The notes beneath the pieces were generated by a model. The model did not search any database, was not told the origin of the DNA, and saw only the letters and a program-made list of their open reading frames with translations. Positions 7,051 through 14,656 of a stretch of DNA of 16,765 bases are shown here, piece by piece. Both the position numbers and the translations under genes were made by a program. Each line of letters begins with the position of its first letter. The stretch's first letter is position 1. This DNA is from Cellvibrio sp. (GTDB lineage: Bacteria > Pseudomonadota > Gammaproteobacteria > Pseudomonadales > Cellvibrionaceae): the NCBI GenBank assembly GCA_021323495.1, contig JAJQJO010000086.1:1-16765 (forward strand). Reading direction: 5' to 3'.

Positions 7051-10000
7051 TTACGTCTGTTGATATTTTCGTACAAGGTCGGTCAAATCCCGCACCGGCA
7101 CGTCCAGGTAATCAGGCCGATATTCCAGTTTTATAATTTCGCGCGCGCGATTATCAAGGCAGAACAATGCCAATGCTGCCTCTTCGCTAGCGCGTTTATT
7201 CCAGTGTTGCGATAATTCACTGGCCGCTAAAAAATACGCATCGTAAAAAACCTTGCTGGCCCGACTGGTGTAGTTGGTTACCAGACGGTGGATTTCATCC
7301 GCATTCGACAACACATCAGTCGTCTGCGCGGTACGAATCGCGTGGGCTGCGGCATCGTTAAATGAACACAACATATCAGCAACATCTTTTAATGGGCTTT
7401 GATGGAAAGTATTGGGGTGAGGATCGGGGTAAAGCATTTGTGCGGCACCATCTTCAAAATTCACAAACCAGGCATCACCTGCCACCACCAATACCTGCGC
7501 TAAATGTAAATTGCCATGGATGCGGATGCGCACTCCCCCGCGCGCCTCGGCGCCCAACCGGTTAATTAATTCGTTAATTTTTTCGGCACGGTTGACCAAC
7601 CAATCGGCGCCTTGGCCGTTTTGGTTATGAACAGTTTGGTTGTGGATAGTTTGGTTGCGCATAATTTCCAACGCCTGCGCCATACGCCGCACAATCCCTT
7701 CGACCCATTCCGCTGTCTCGGTCGCGCTGGTTTCAAGGGCACCAAAGCGCGCATCGGAATTCGGTTGCGCCAGTAACAAATGCATTGCACCCAAACGCTG
7801 GCCTAATAAGTTGGCAAAACTTTCCAGTTCAACTATCGCCGGATATTGCGTATCCATCGACGAAGTTCCCGCTGACAGCCGGTCGCGCAATGCGCGCTGC
7901 AAGGTATTTTGTGTCCACTGCCATGCATCGCCCTGGTTGCTGATAAACCCCTGCAAGATCATCAGGGTGTAACTGTCGCCCTGCGCATCCACACGTTTCA
8001 CTTCGCCAAATACGGGCGCAATATTCGAAAAGCCCCGCGCTTCGAGATAACTGCTCATTTCGACTTCCGGATGAATTCCTGCAATCAATTTGCGCAGCGG
8101 TTTAAGGCGCATTTTTTCGCCGATAATGACCGAGCCATTAATACTCAAGGTCGGCGCGAGGTTGATATCTTCATCCAGTGCGCTATCGAATTCAGCCAGG
8201 ACCGGGCGCGCGCTAAAATGCAATTGCCCTTCACCAAAAGGCAGGACTGCATTTTCACGCAGGTAACTCATTACTTTGCGGCTAAAGTTGGGCAGGGTAA
8301 ATGCATCTGTCAGCAGGCCGACGCGCCGCTTTTGCCGCAACCGCACCAGTGCCAGTTGTTGCGATGGAGTGCCCGCCAAATGGTCGGCGACAACACCCAG
8401 GGGCAAGAAATAAAGCTCGTCCCTGAATTCGCGTTTGACAATAACTTCGGTCAGTACCAACAGGTCAGAGGGATCCCCAAATGGAATTGCGTAGGAGAGT
8501 TGTGCTGACACTATAGGATGACCGGAAAACGCAACCCAGGCACACTTGGGTAAATAAGCGGGTAAGGATTCTTTTTCGATATGCGCCCGCACCGGCTCCA
8601 CTTCAATTAATTCGAGCAAACTGAGTTTGATAATAATGGTGGTGAGTTCTGGCATAGGCTCAACGGGCGCCACATACCAACCCGGCATTTGCGCTTCATC
8701 CACCAGCAAAAACCAATAAAAACCATAGGGCGGCAGCGTCAATTGGTAATGGAGTTTGCTAATAAGCGGAAAGGATGTGCCACCAATAAGTTCAACCGGA
8801 ATTTTTCCCGCATAGGCAGATAAATCCAGCTCCGCTGCTTGTGCTGCACGGCAGACGTTCGCCACGCACAAAATAATTTCACTAACCCCTTCAGGGCTGG
8901 TGTACTCACGCAAATACGCCAGTATGCGACGGTTGGCGGGCGTCAACATTTTTAAATTGCCGCGGCCAAATGCTTTTTGTTGTTTGCGGATCGCAAGGAT
9001 GCGGCGCGTCCAATTTAATAGCGAGTGGGTATCGCGCGCTTGCGATTCAACATTCACCACCTGGAAACCATAGAGCGGGTCCATGATTGCCGGTGCAATA
9101 AGGCTGGCAGGGTCAGCGCGGGAAAAACCGCCGTTGCGGTCATCGGACCACTGCATAGGTGTACGCACACCGTGACGGTCGCCGAGAAAAATATTATCGC
9201 CCATTCCAATCTCATCGCCGTAATACAAAGTGGGTGTACCCGGCATGGAGAGCAGCAAACTGTTTAACAATTCAATCCGGCGACGGTCGCGCTCCACCAG
9301 TGGCGCCAACCGACGGCGGATGCCCAGGTTAATCCGCGCACGCTGGTCAGCGGCATAGTGGTTCCATAAATAATCGCGCTCCTGGTCGGTCACCATTTCC
9401 AGAGTCAGTTCGTCGTGGTTGCGCAAAAAAATTGCCCATTGGCAATTGGCGGGAATCTCGGGCATTTGCCGCAAAATATCGATAATGGGAAAGCGGTCTT
9501 CCTGGGCGATCGCCATATACATGCGCGGCATCAACGGGAAGTGAAATGCCATATGGCATTCATCGCCATTGCCAAAATATTGCTGGATATCCTCTGGCCA
9601 CAGGTTGGCTTCAGCCAACAGCAAACGGTCGGGATAATGTGCATCAAGTTCGGCGCGGATTTTTTTCAGTACTTCATGGGTTTCCGGCAAGTTTTCATTG
9701 CTGGTTCCCTCGCGCTCAACAAGATAGGGAATAGCGTCCAAACGCAAACCATCCACACCAATATCAAACCAGAAGCGCATGATGCTGAGCACTTCTTTTA
9801 ATACATCGGGATTATCAAAATTCAGGTCTGGTTGATTGCTGTAAAAGCGATGCCAAAAATATTGGCCGGCAATCGGGTCCCAGGTCCAATTGGAACTTTC
9901 TGTATCAGAAAAAATAATCCGTGTGCCTTCGTATTTCTGATTGGTGTCGGACCACACATAAAAATTCCTGGCCTTCGAACCTTTTTTTGCACGGCGTGCT

Positions 10001-10371
10001 TTCTGGAACCAGGCGTGCTGGTCGGAGGTGTGGTTAATGACCAATTCGGTGATTACCCGTACCCCGCGCTTGTGCGCTTCGCTAATAAAGCGGCGCACTT
10101 CAGCCAGGGTGCCATAAGCGGGATGCACGCTGCGATATTCTGCAATGTCATAGCCGTCGTCGCGCATTGGCGATGGATAAAAAGGCAATAACCAGATGGC
10201 ATTGACACCCAGATCAACAATGTAATCCAGTTTCTCAATCAATCCGCCAAAATCCCCTACCCCATCGTTATTTGAATCAAAAAATGACTTCACGTGTGCC
10301 TGGTAAATCACCGCATCCTTATACCAGGTGACGTCATGAAGAAACGTATTCTGCTGTTGTTTTTCAGCCAT
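7051..10371 (-). CDS. treS: Trehalose synthase fused to a degenerate maltokinase domain
   Basis: Trehalose synthase (GH13) interconverts maltose and trehalose; in fused enzymes the C-terminal maltokinase normally makes maltose-1-phosphate for GlgE. From the ATG at 10371 the protein has 1106 residues, normal for the fusion. The TreS part (about 1-560) is intact: nucleophile Asp212 in GLRLDAIPYL, acid/base Glu254 in LLAEAN and Asp320 in LRNHDELTLE. The maltokinase part (about 590-1106) is not. The catalytic motif HGDYHLGQ reads HGNLHLAQ (Asn954), the metal motif DFEGEP reads NFEDGA (Asn971), and the N-terminal RWFAGK-type motif reads AWVAFSG. A lysine in RLKPLRK and PEVE remain. The kinase half is probably inactive. 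ATG 10386 is an alternative start, but it lacks a ribosome site, whereas GGAAG precedes 10371. Three 15-base repeats encode NQ-rich residues 906-920. Confidence 0.93.
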   Translation of the reverse strand: MAEKQQQNTFLHDVTWYKDAVIYQAHVKSFFDSNNDGVGDFGGLIEKLDYIVDLGVNAIWLLPFYPSPMRDDGYDIAEYRSVHPAYGTLAEVRRFISEAHKRGVRVITELVINHTSDQHAWFQKARRAKKGSKARNFYVWSDTNQKYEGTRIIFSDTESSNWTWDPIAGQYFWHRFYSNQPDLNFDNPDVLKEVLSIMRFWFDIGVDGLRLDAIPYLVEREGTSNENLPETHEVLKKIRAELDAHYPDRLLLAEANLWPEDIQQYFGNGDECHMAFHFPLMPRMYMAIAQEDRFPIIDILRQMPEIPANCQWAIFLRNHDELTLEMVTDQERDYLWNHYAADQRARINLGIRRRLAPLVERDRRRIELLNSLLLSMPGTPTLYYGDEIGMGDNIFLGDRHGVRTPMQWSDDRNGGFSRADPASLIAPAIMDPLYGFQVVNVESQARDTHSLLNWTRRILAIRKQQKAFGRGNLKMLTPANRRILAYLREYTSPEGVSEIILCVANVCRAAQAAELDLSAYAGKIPVELIGGTSFPLISKLHYQLTLPPYGFYWFLLVDEAQMPGWYVAPVEPMPELTTIIIKLSLLELIEVEPVRAHIEKESLPAYLPKCAWVAFSGHPIVSAQLSYAIPFGDPSDLLVLTEVIVKREFRDELYFLPLGVVADHLAGTPSQQLALVRLRQKRRVGLLTDAFTLPNFSRKVMSYLRENAVLPFGEGQLHFSARPVLAEFDSALDEDINLAPTLSINGSVIIGEKMRLKPLRKLIAGIHPEVEMSSYLEARGFSNIAPVFGEVKRVDAQGDSYTLMILQGFISNQGDAWQWTQNTLQRALRDRLSAGTSSMDTQYPAIVELESFANLLGQRLGAMHLLLAQPNSDARFGALETSATETAEWVEGIVRRMAQALEIMRNQTIHNQTVHNQNGQGADWLVNRAEKINELINRLGAEARGGVRIRIHGNLHLAQVLVVAGDAWFVNFEDGAAQMLYPDPHPNTFHQSPLKDVADMLCSFNDAAAHAIRTAQTTDVLSNADEIHRLVTNYTSRASKVFYDAYFLAASELSQHWNKRASEEAALALFCLDNRAREIIKLEYRPDYLDVPVRDLTDLVRKYQQT
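7621..7665. repeat. Three imperfect 15-bp tandem repeats inside treS-mak
   Basis: Units at 7621-7635, 7636-7650 and 7651-7665 all begin TTGGTT, and the first two differ at few positions. On the coding (minus) strand they encode MRNQTIHNQTVHNQN, so the unit is in frame and adds a flexible Asn/Gln/His stretch shortly before the eroded kinase active site. This looks like slippage-type expansion. Confidence 0.8.
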
Positions 10372-10386
10372 AGACAGGACTTCCAT

Positions 10387-10761
10387 AGATGGAGGAATGA
10401 CGGAAAAAAGGGAATCATCAAAGCGCAGGCGCCCGCGTTGCCTTTCGTCAGACCGGGTGACGCACAGATATAGCCGAGCCTCAAACCGGGCGACTGTGCG
10501 CCATATAACATAAGTAAAAAAATGGCCGTTGTTATTCGATCCGTCTATTTATGTCTTTACGCATGGCATCTAAATAAAAATCTTCCGCGCATCTGGATAA
10601 AAACATTAGCCGGCGTTTTTTTATCACTTACGTTGGATACCACACCGAAGCCGGAGGGTGAATCCAGCAGGATAAGTCACGGCAGCTAATCCGAATTGAA
10701 AAAATTATTGCCTGTATTACTGCCTGAAGAGAAGGATTAATCCAACAAGAGGTATTCAATA
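10387..10761. other. Divergent intergenic region between treS-mak and the DUF4142 gene
   Basis: A 375-base non-coding stretch must carry the promoters of both flanking transcription units. AT-rich patches lie at about 10509-10522, 10571-10580 and 10598-10605. GCCGGC followed by a run of seven T lies at 10609-10622, but the stem is too short for a confident terminator. A CTATATCT sequence on the minus strand near 10468-10475 resembles the -10 element used by sigma-S, but I see no supporting second element. No ORF or RNA gene is supported here. Confidence 0.5.
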
Positions 10762-11190
10762 ATGAACGTCAAGAAAATGTTATCTACCAGCGCACTCGTC
10801 TGTTTTTTCGGTGCAACATCCAGCCTGGCTTTTGCTGTGGATAAAATTGACGCTGATGATTTTGTCGATGAAGCATCAGCCAAAGGCATTGCGGAAGTTG
10901 AAAGCGCGAAACTTGCGCTGGAAAAATCTACTTCTACTGATGTGAAATCATTTGCACAAAAAATGATTACCGACCACACCTCTGCCAATATGCAACTTGC
11001 AGGAATTGCAAGCCGCAAAAAATTGGAAGTATCTGACGAAGCAGAGCTAGCTACCAAAGCAAAAAAATTCGTCCTGGAGCAACGCGATGGTGAATCCTTC
11101 GATGAGGCTTATGCAAACAACCAGGTCAAAGCGCATGAAGAGACCATCGAATTATTCAAAGAACTGGCAGCCGCTCACGACGAGGAATAA
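10762..11190 (+). CDS. Exported DUF4142 protein, short form
   Basis: A periplasmic protein of 142 residues with a Sec signal peptide: MNVKKM, a hydrophobic stretch SALVCFFGATSSLAF, and likely cleavage after SSLAFA at about residue 26. The mature part matches the DUF4142 family, a predicted four-helix, ferritin-like bundle found in many stress clusters. Visible family features are a helix with KGIAEVESAKLALEKS, then VKSFAQKMITDHTSAN and SFDEAYANNQVKAHEETIELF. The function of the family is not established. The protein stops soon after the HEETIELFKEL helix, whereas family members I know usually continue about 30 residues through another helix; I found no downstream frame that restores it. An AGAGG site lies before the ATG. 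It is the first gene of the plus-strand run and a strong inverted repeat follows it. Confidence 0.88.
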   Translation: MNVKKMLSTSALVCFFGATSSLAFAVDKIDADDFVDEASAKGIAEVESAKLALEKSTSTDVKSFAQKMITDHTSANMQLAGIASRKKLEVSDEAELATKAKKFVLEQRDGESFDEAYANNQVKAHEETIELFKELAAAHDEE

Positions 11191-11203
11191 TGCCAAAACA
11201 AAT

Positions 11204-11234
11204 GCATGCAGCGCAGTGACCACTGCCTGCATGC
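11204..11234. repeat. Long inverted repeat after the DUF4142 gene
   Basis: GCATGCAG (11204-11211) pairs with CTGCATGC (11227-11234), and GCAGTG (11213-11218) pairs with CACTGC (11221-11226). Together they form a 14-bp stem with one bulged C and a nominal 2-base loop that will open to about 6. No T-run follows, so this is not a classical intrinsic terminator. It may attenuate transcription or stabilise the upstream mRNA. Confidence 0.75.
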
Positions 11235-11309
11235 GGGTGGCATCACGGTAGCCTGCAAGAAACAAATGAACACATTAAATAGACAACGGTAATCAGGTGA
11301 GGAAATTTT

Positions 11310-11636
11310 ATGACCGCCGGAAGTAAAGAGTGGCCGAACACTCCCGAACAAAAAAACGTCCTCGAACAAAAAGACACTGCCGACCAAATAGACACTGCCG
11401 AACAGCTACGTACTGCCGAACAAGGCAGCATTCCTGAGCAAAAACACACCCAGGCGAACGAATGGAAAGGATCCAGGACCCCTGATGCGAAAAAAGCAAC
11501 TGCGCGCAAGGATTCCCACGCAGCGCTGGAACAGCAACCCTTGGCGACATTGCGCGCAAAGGCGCGTAAAAAACATATTAGCGGACGTTCATCAATGGAC
11601 AAAATGGAACTGATCCAGGCATTGCGACGATCTTGA
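11310..11636 (+). CDS. Small hexapeptide-repeat protein with Rho-N/SAP-like C-terminus
   Basis: A 108-residue, highly charged, probably cytoplasmic protein that I do not recognise by name. Residues 13-48 are six consecutive 6-residue repeats beginning (E/D)Q: EQKNVL, EQKDTA, DQIDTA, EQLRTA, EQGSIP, EQKHTQ. The C-terminal 31 residues, LATLRAKARKKHISGRSSMDK followed by MELIQALRRS, resemble the Rho N-terminal (SAP-like) helix-extended-loop-helix fold, with the usual LR..A, GRS and K.ELI.AL pattern, which in relatives binds nucleic acid. Codon structure and a good site (GAGGA, 7 bases before the ATG) support a real gene. It sits between the DUF4142 and MscS genes on the same strand. A role in nucleic-acid or nucleoid protection during stress is only inference. 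Confidence 0.75.
   Translation: MTAGSKEWPNTPEQKNVLEQKDTADQIDTAEQLRTAEQGSIPEQKHTQANEWKGSRTPDAKKATARKDSHAALEQQPLATLRAKARKKHISGRSSMDKMELIQALRRS
11346..11453 (+). repeat. Six 18-bp in-frame repeats
   Basis: Six diverged 18-base units beginning GAACAA, GACCAA, GAACAG or GAGCAA encode the hexapeptide repeats of the small protein. Units 2 to 4 share ACTGCC before the next unit. The DNA repeat is more diverged than the CAA/CAG-centred pattern, suggesting old expansion with retained periodicity. Confidence 0.8.
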
Positions 11637-11724
11637 CGTTTGTTATCCGTTGCGATGGAGATGAGAAAAGCAAAACAGCAGTAAGAAAATATCCAGACAG
11701 TTGCAACCGTGAAGGGTCATTGCC

Positions 11725-12963
11725 ATGAATTATGATTGGGCAGCGCACATTCCCGAATTTAAATTTTTAGCCATTGCGCTAACAACTTTCATAGTGCTCA
11801 GGCTCCTTGCGCCGGGAGTTACTTATCTACTAACTCGCCTGGTGACCCCTTTTTCATTTGGCAGGGATTTACTGGAACGGGTTAAACCTCCGCTTCATTT
11901 TTTGATTCCTCTCGTTGGCCTGCAGATCCTGTGGCGCTCAGCGCCGGAAGGTTTGGCGTTCTCGGGAATTATTGCCCACCTTATAAGCCTCGCAATTATC
12001 GCCAACGTTATCTGGTTTGGATTGCGCGCGGTGGACGCCGGTCGCCAGGTTATTTTCAAACGCCACCCGATCCAGGTCAGCGATAACCGCACTGCCCGCC
12101 GAATCCATACACAAACCCAGGTGTTGGTTCATATCCTGTCATTTTTTGTGATTTTATTCGGCATCGCGGCAATGCTGATGACATTTCCAGGCGCAAAACA
12201 AATCGGCGCAAGTTTATTGGCCTCGGCCGGCCTGGCCGGCTTAGCGGTAGGTTTTGCAGCCAAACCAGTATTGGGCAACCTGATCGCCGGTTTGCAAATC
12301 GCACTCACCCAACCACTCAGCCTTGATGATGTTGTGATTGTTGAAAATGAGTGGGGCCGCATTGAAGAAATTACCGCTACCTATGTTGTTATCAAAATTT
12401 GGGATGAGCGCCGCCTCATAGTCCCATTGCAATATTTTATTGAAAACCCATTCCAGAATTGGACCAGGGAATCGACCCAATTGTTAGGCACACTGACCTT
12501 ATGGGTTGATTACGCACTTCCGCTTGAGCCTTTGCGCAAGGAATTGGACACATTGTGCAAACAAGTCCCTGAATGGTGGGATGGCCGCGTAGCCAATATT
12601 CAAGTCACCGAAACCAGCGATAGGGCTATTCAATTAAGGGTTCTCGTCAGTTCCAGCAACGCTGGTAATAATTGGGATTTGCGCTGCTTCCTACGCGAAA
12701 AGCTGGTGCAATTTATTGCCGCTAATTACCCCGAGTATTTACCGCAATTGCGCACCAATCTGGAGGAGGAATTAGTTTCATCCAAGGCTACGCAGTCATT
12801 AAAAACAGGAGAACCCTCCGCTGAGCTGGCAGAGGAACCAACCCCTGCAATTGATAGCAATTCGAAAGATAGCACTGGGACAGACAGCCTGGAAAAAGAA
12901 AATCCGGAAAAAGGCAGCCCGGCGAAAAGTAGCCCAAAGAGAGGCCCAAAAAAAGATGCGTGA
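11725..12963 (+). CDS. MscS-family mechanosensitive ion channel
   Basis: An inner-membrane small-conductance mechanosensitive channel that would release solutes on hypo-osmotic shock, 412 residues. Predicted helices lie at about 11-31, 56-71, 80-101 and 133-153, followed by the pore helix 159-195, which has the MscS Gly/Ala pattern (GASLLASAGLAGLAVGFAAK then PVLGNLIAGL). The beta domain follows with DDVVIVENEWGRIEEI (201-216) and RRLIVPLQYFIENPFQNWTR (229-248). After about residue 350 there is a 60-residue low-complexity tail rich in Ser, Glu, Lys and Pro, probably disordered, absent from E. coli MscS (286 residues). No signal peptide is evident. The start is preceded by GAAGGG. Its place beside compatible-solute genes is functionally coherent: the cell makes osmolytes and needs an escape valve. 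Confidence 0.92.
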   Translation: MNYDWAAHIPEFKFLAIALTTFIVLRLLAPGVTYLLTRLVTPFSFGRDLLERVKPPLHFLIPLVGLQILWRSAPEGLAFSGIIAHLISLAIIANVIWFGLRAVDAGRQVIFKRHPIQVSDNRTARRIHTQTQVLVHILSFFVILFGIAAMLMTFPGAKQIGASLLASAGLAGLAVGFAAKPVLGNLIAGLQIALTQPLSLDDVVIVENEWGRIEEITATYVVIKIWDERRLIVPLQYFIENPFQNWTRESTQLLGTLTLWVDYALPLEPLRKELDTLCKQVPEWWDGRVANIQVTETSDRAIQLRVLVSSSNAGNNWDLRCFLREKLVQFIAANYPEYLPQLRTNLEEELVSSKATQSLKTGEPSAELAEEPTPAIDSNSKDSTGTDSLEKENPEKGSPAKSSPKRGPKKDA

Positions 12964-13016
12964 TATCCCCTTCGGCTGGCACGGGCGAGTGATAGTAAAA
13001 AACAGACAACAGAGCC

Positions 13017-13035
13017 ATTTAATTTAATTTAATTT
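13017..13035 (+). repeat. Short AATTT pentamer repeat before glgA
   Basis: About three consecutive AATTT/TTTAA pentamers form a strongly AT-rich block about 26-44 bases before the glgA ATG. It could serve as a promoter -10 region or a melt/UP element for the glgA-treZ operon, but no matching -35 is seen. Confidence 0.4.
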
Positions 13036-13060
13036 TGCAAAAACCAAACCGGAGTAATGT

Positions 13061-14656
13061 ATGTTAAAAGCAGTTGGTTCGGCCATTGCCACTTTTCCCG
13101 ATCTCTCCCAGGTATCGAAAAAACGAATGGTCAACGCACGGCAACCGAATACCGTTGAACACCTGAAAAAAAACCGGATTTTATTTGTTACGCCGGAATA
13201 CACCGGCTTGGTAAAAGTAGGCGGACTCGGCGATGTGTCGGCCGCACTACCTAGTGCGTTGCTTGAACAACATGATGTCCGTATTTTAATTCCCGGTTAT
13301 CGCCAGGTGATCAATAGCGGCCACCCGATAACAATCATTGACCATATGGACGCTTATGCAGACTTACCGGCGTGCAAAATTGGACGCATGCAAATTGGCA
13401 AGGGGCCGATCATTTATGTAGTCGTCTGTCCGGAATTATATGAGCGCGAGGGCACACCTTATTGCGATGCAAATGGACAGGATTGGAACGATAATCCGAT
13501 TCGTTTTGCACGTTTAAGTTTGGCTGCGGCCGAAATGGCCAAGGGGCGCAGCGCGCTAAAATGGTCCCCTCATCTGGTCCACGCCAATGATTGGCCAACC
13601 GCGTTGACACCTGCGTATATGGCATGGCGCGGCCAGGCCACCCCCAGTGTTTTTACCATCCATAACCTGGCCCACCAGGGGCTTTGTGATCCACAGCTGG
13701 GAAGCAGGCTCGGCTTGCCAGCCAATGCTTTTACCATCGACAGCATGGAGTTCTACGGCAAGCTTTCCTTCCTGAAAGCGGGCATCGTATATGCGAGCCA
13801 CATCACTACCGTGAGCGAAACTTATGCGCGTGAAATCACCACACCCGAGTTGGGCTGTGGACTGGAAGGTCTATTAAAAAGTAAATATGAACAGGGGCTA
13901 TTAAGCGGCATCGTCAACGGGATTGACGAAAGCTGGGAACCCACTTCCGATCCACATTTGGTGAAAGGTTTTAGTGCGCAACAGTGGGATCGCAAAAAAA
14001 TGAATACCCACCATGTTGAGCAGGTTTTTAACTTGCCCCATAGCCCACATCCATTATTTGCCGTGGTATCCCGGCTCGCGCACCAGAAGGGTGTGGACCT
14101 CACCATCAACGTGGCCGACTCGATTGTCAACGCGGGCGGCCGCCTGGTAGTAATGGGCTGCGGAGAAACGGAATTGGAAGCGCGCATGATGCAACTGGCA
14201 AAACGCTATCCACGGCAGGTCGGGGTCGATATTGGTTTCGATGAAACCACCGCCCGACGTATCTTTGCCGGGAGCGATTTTTTATTGATGCCCTCGCGCT
14301 TTGAACCCTGTGGCCTTAGCCAGCTTTATGCACAACGGTGCGGCTCTTTACCCATCGCACGCCATACCGGTGGACTGGCCGATACTATCGAAGACGGCCT
14401 GAACGGTTTTTTATTCCGCGAGCCAAATGTCGAAAGTTACCGCGGTGCCGTTGACCGCGCACTGCAAGTATTCAAGCGCCCGCAACTCTTGTCGGCGATG
14501 CGCTGCCGGGCGATGGCGGCGCCACTTTACTGGAGCCAATCGATAAAACCTTATGCCGATCTTTATCGGCGTCTCCTGGTTGTGTTTGAACGTCAATGGA
14601 AAGCAATCTCAACGGTGCGCCAACCTGCACAACGAGAACAGCTATGTCCAACATAG
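13061..14656 (+). CDS. glgA: Glycogen synthase, GT5
   Basis: Elongates alpha-1,4-glucan from a nucleotide-glucose donor (ADP-glucose, or maltose-1-phosphate synthesis in some bacteria) in the cytoplasm. At 531 residues it is longer than E. coli GlgA (477), mainly through a roughly 37-residue N-terminal extension before NRILFVTPEYTG. Conserved features are donor loop KVGGLGDVSAALP (52-64, where E. coli has KTGGL), VHANDW (173-178), FTIHNLAHQG (198-207), ITTVSETYAREI (248-259), GIVNGID (283-289), SRLAHQKG (337-344) with its Arg and Lys, and the catalytic glutamate Glu415 in SRFEPCGLSQLY, followed by HTGGLADT. All expected catalytic residues are present. GGAG lies 6 bases before the ATG. It overlaps treZ by 13 bases, so the two are translationally linked, a pairing also seen in pseudomonad trehalose/glycogen operons. 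Confidence 0.95.
   Translation: MLKAVGSAIATFPDLSQVSKKRMVNARQPNTVEHLKKNRILFVTPEYTGLVKVGGLGDVSAALPSALLEQHDVRILIPGYRQVINSGHPITIIDHMDAYADLPACKIGRMQIGKGPIIYVVVCPELYEREGTPYCDANGQDWNDNPIRFARLSLAAAEMAKGRSALKWSPHLVHANDWPTALTPAYMAWRGQATPSVFTIHNLAHQGLCDPQLGSRLGLPANAFTIDSMEFYGKLSFLKAGIVYASHITTVSETYAREITTPELGCGLEGLLKSKYEQGLLSGIVNGIDESWEPTSDPHLVKGFSAQQWDRKKMNTHHVEQVFNLPHSPHPLFAVVSRLAHQKGVDLTINVADSIVNAGGRLVVMGCGETELEARMMQLAKRYPRQVGVDIGFDETTARRIFAGSDFLLMPSRFEPCGLSQLYAQRCGSLPIARHTGGLADTIEDGLNGFLFREPNVESYRGAVDRALQVFKRPQLLSAMRCRAMAAPLYWSQSIKPYADLYRRLLVVFERQWKAISTVRQPAQREQLCPT

Noticed and set aside
7909..8508. 199-codon plus-strand ORF opposite the maltokinase half
   Set aside because: It is antisense to treS-mak, which keeps protein similarity through the whole span despite its altered active site.
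10609..10622. GCCGGC plus T-run as an intrinsic terminator
   Set aside because: The stem is only a 6-base palindrome with no loop, and no gene ends nearby.
11204..11234. Hairpin as a Rho-independent terminator
   Set aside because: A strong stem but no U-tract follows, so it is reported only as an inverted repeat.
14596..14643. ATG 14596 as treZ start
   Set aside because: No ribosome site, and it would overlap glgA by 61 bases; the added residues show no family similarity. ATG 14644 is preferred, though its own ribosome site is also weak.
13061..14656. Possible catalytic loss in GlgA like that in TreZ
   Set aside because: KVGGL, SRL..QKG and SRFEPCG with its glutamate are all present; Val for Thr in the KTGGL loop is known in functional starch and glycogen synthases.
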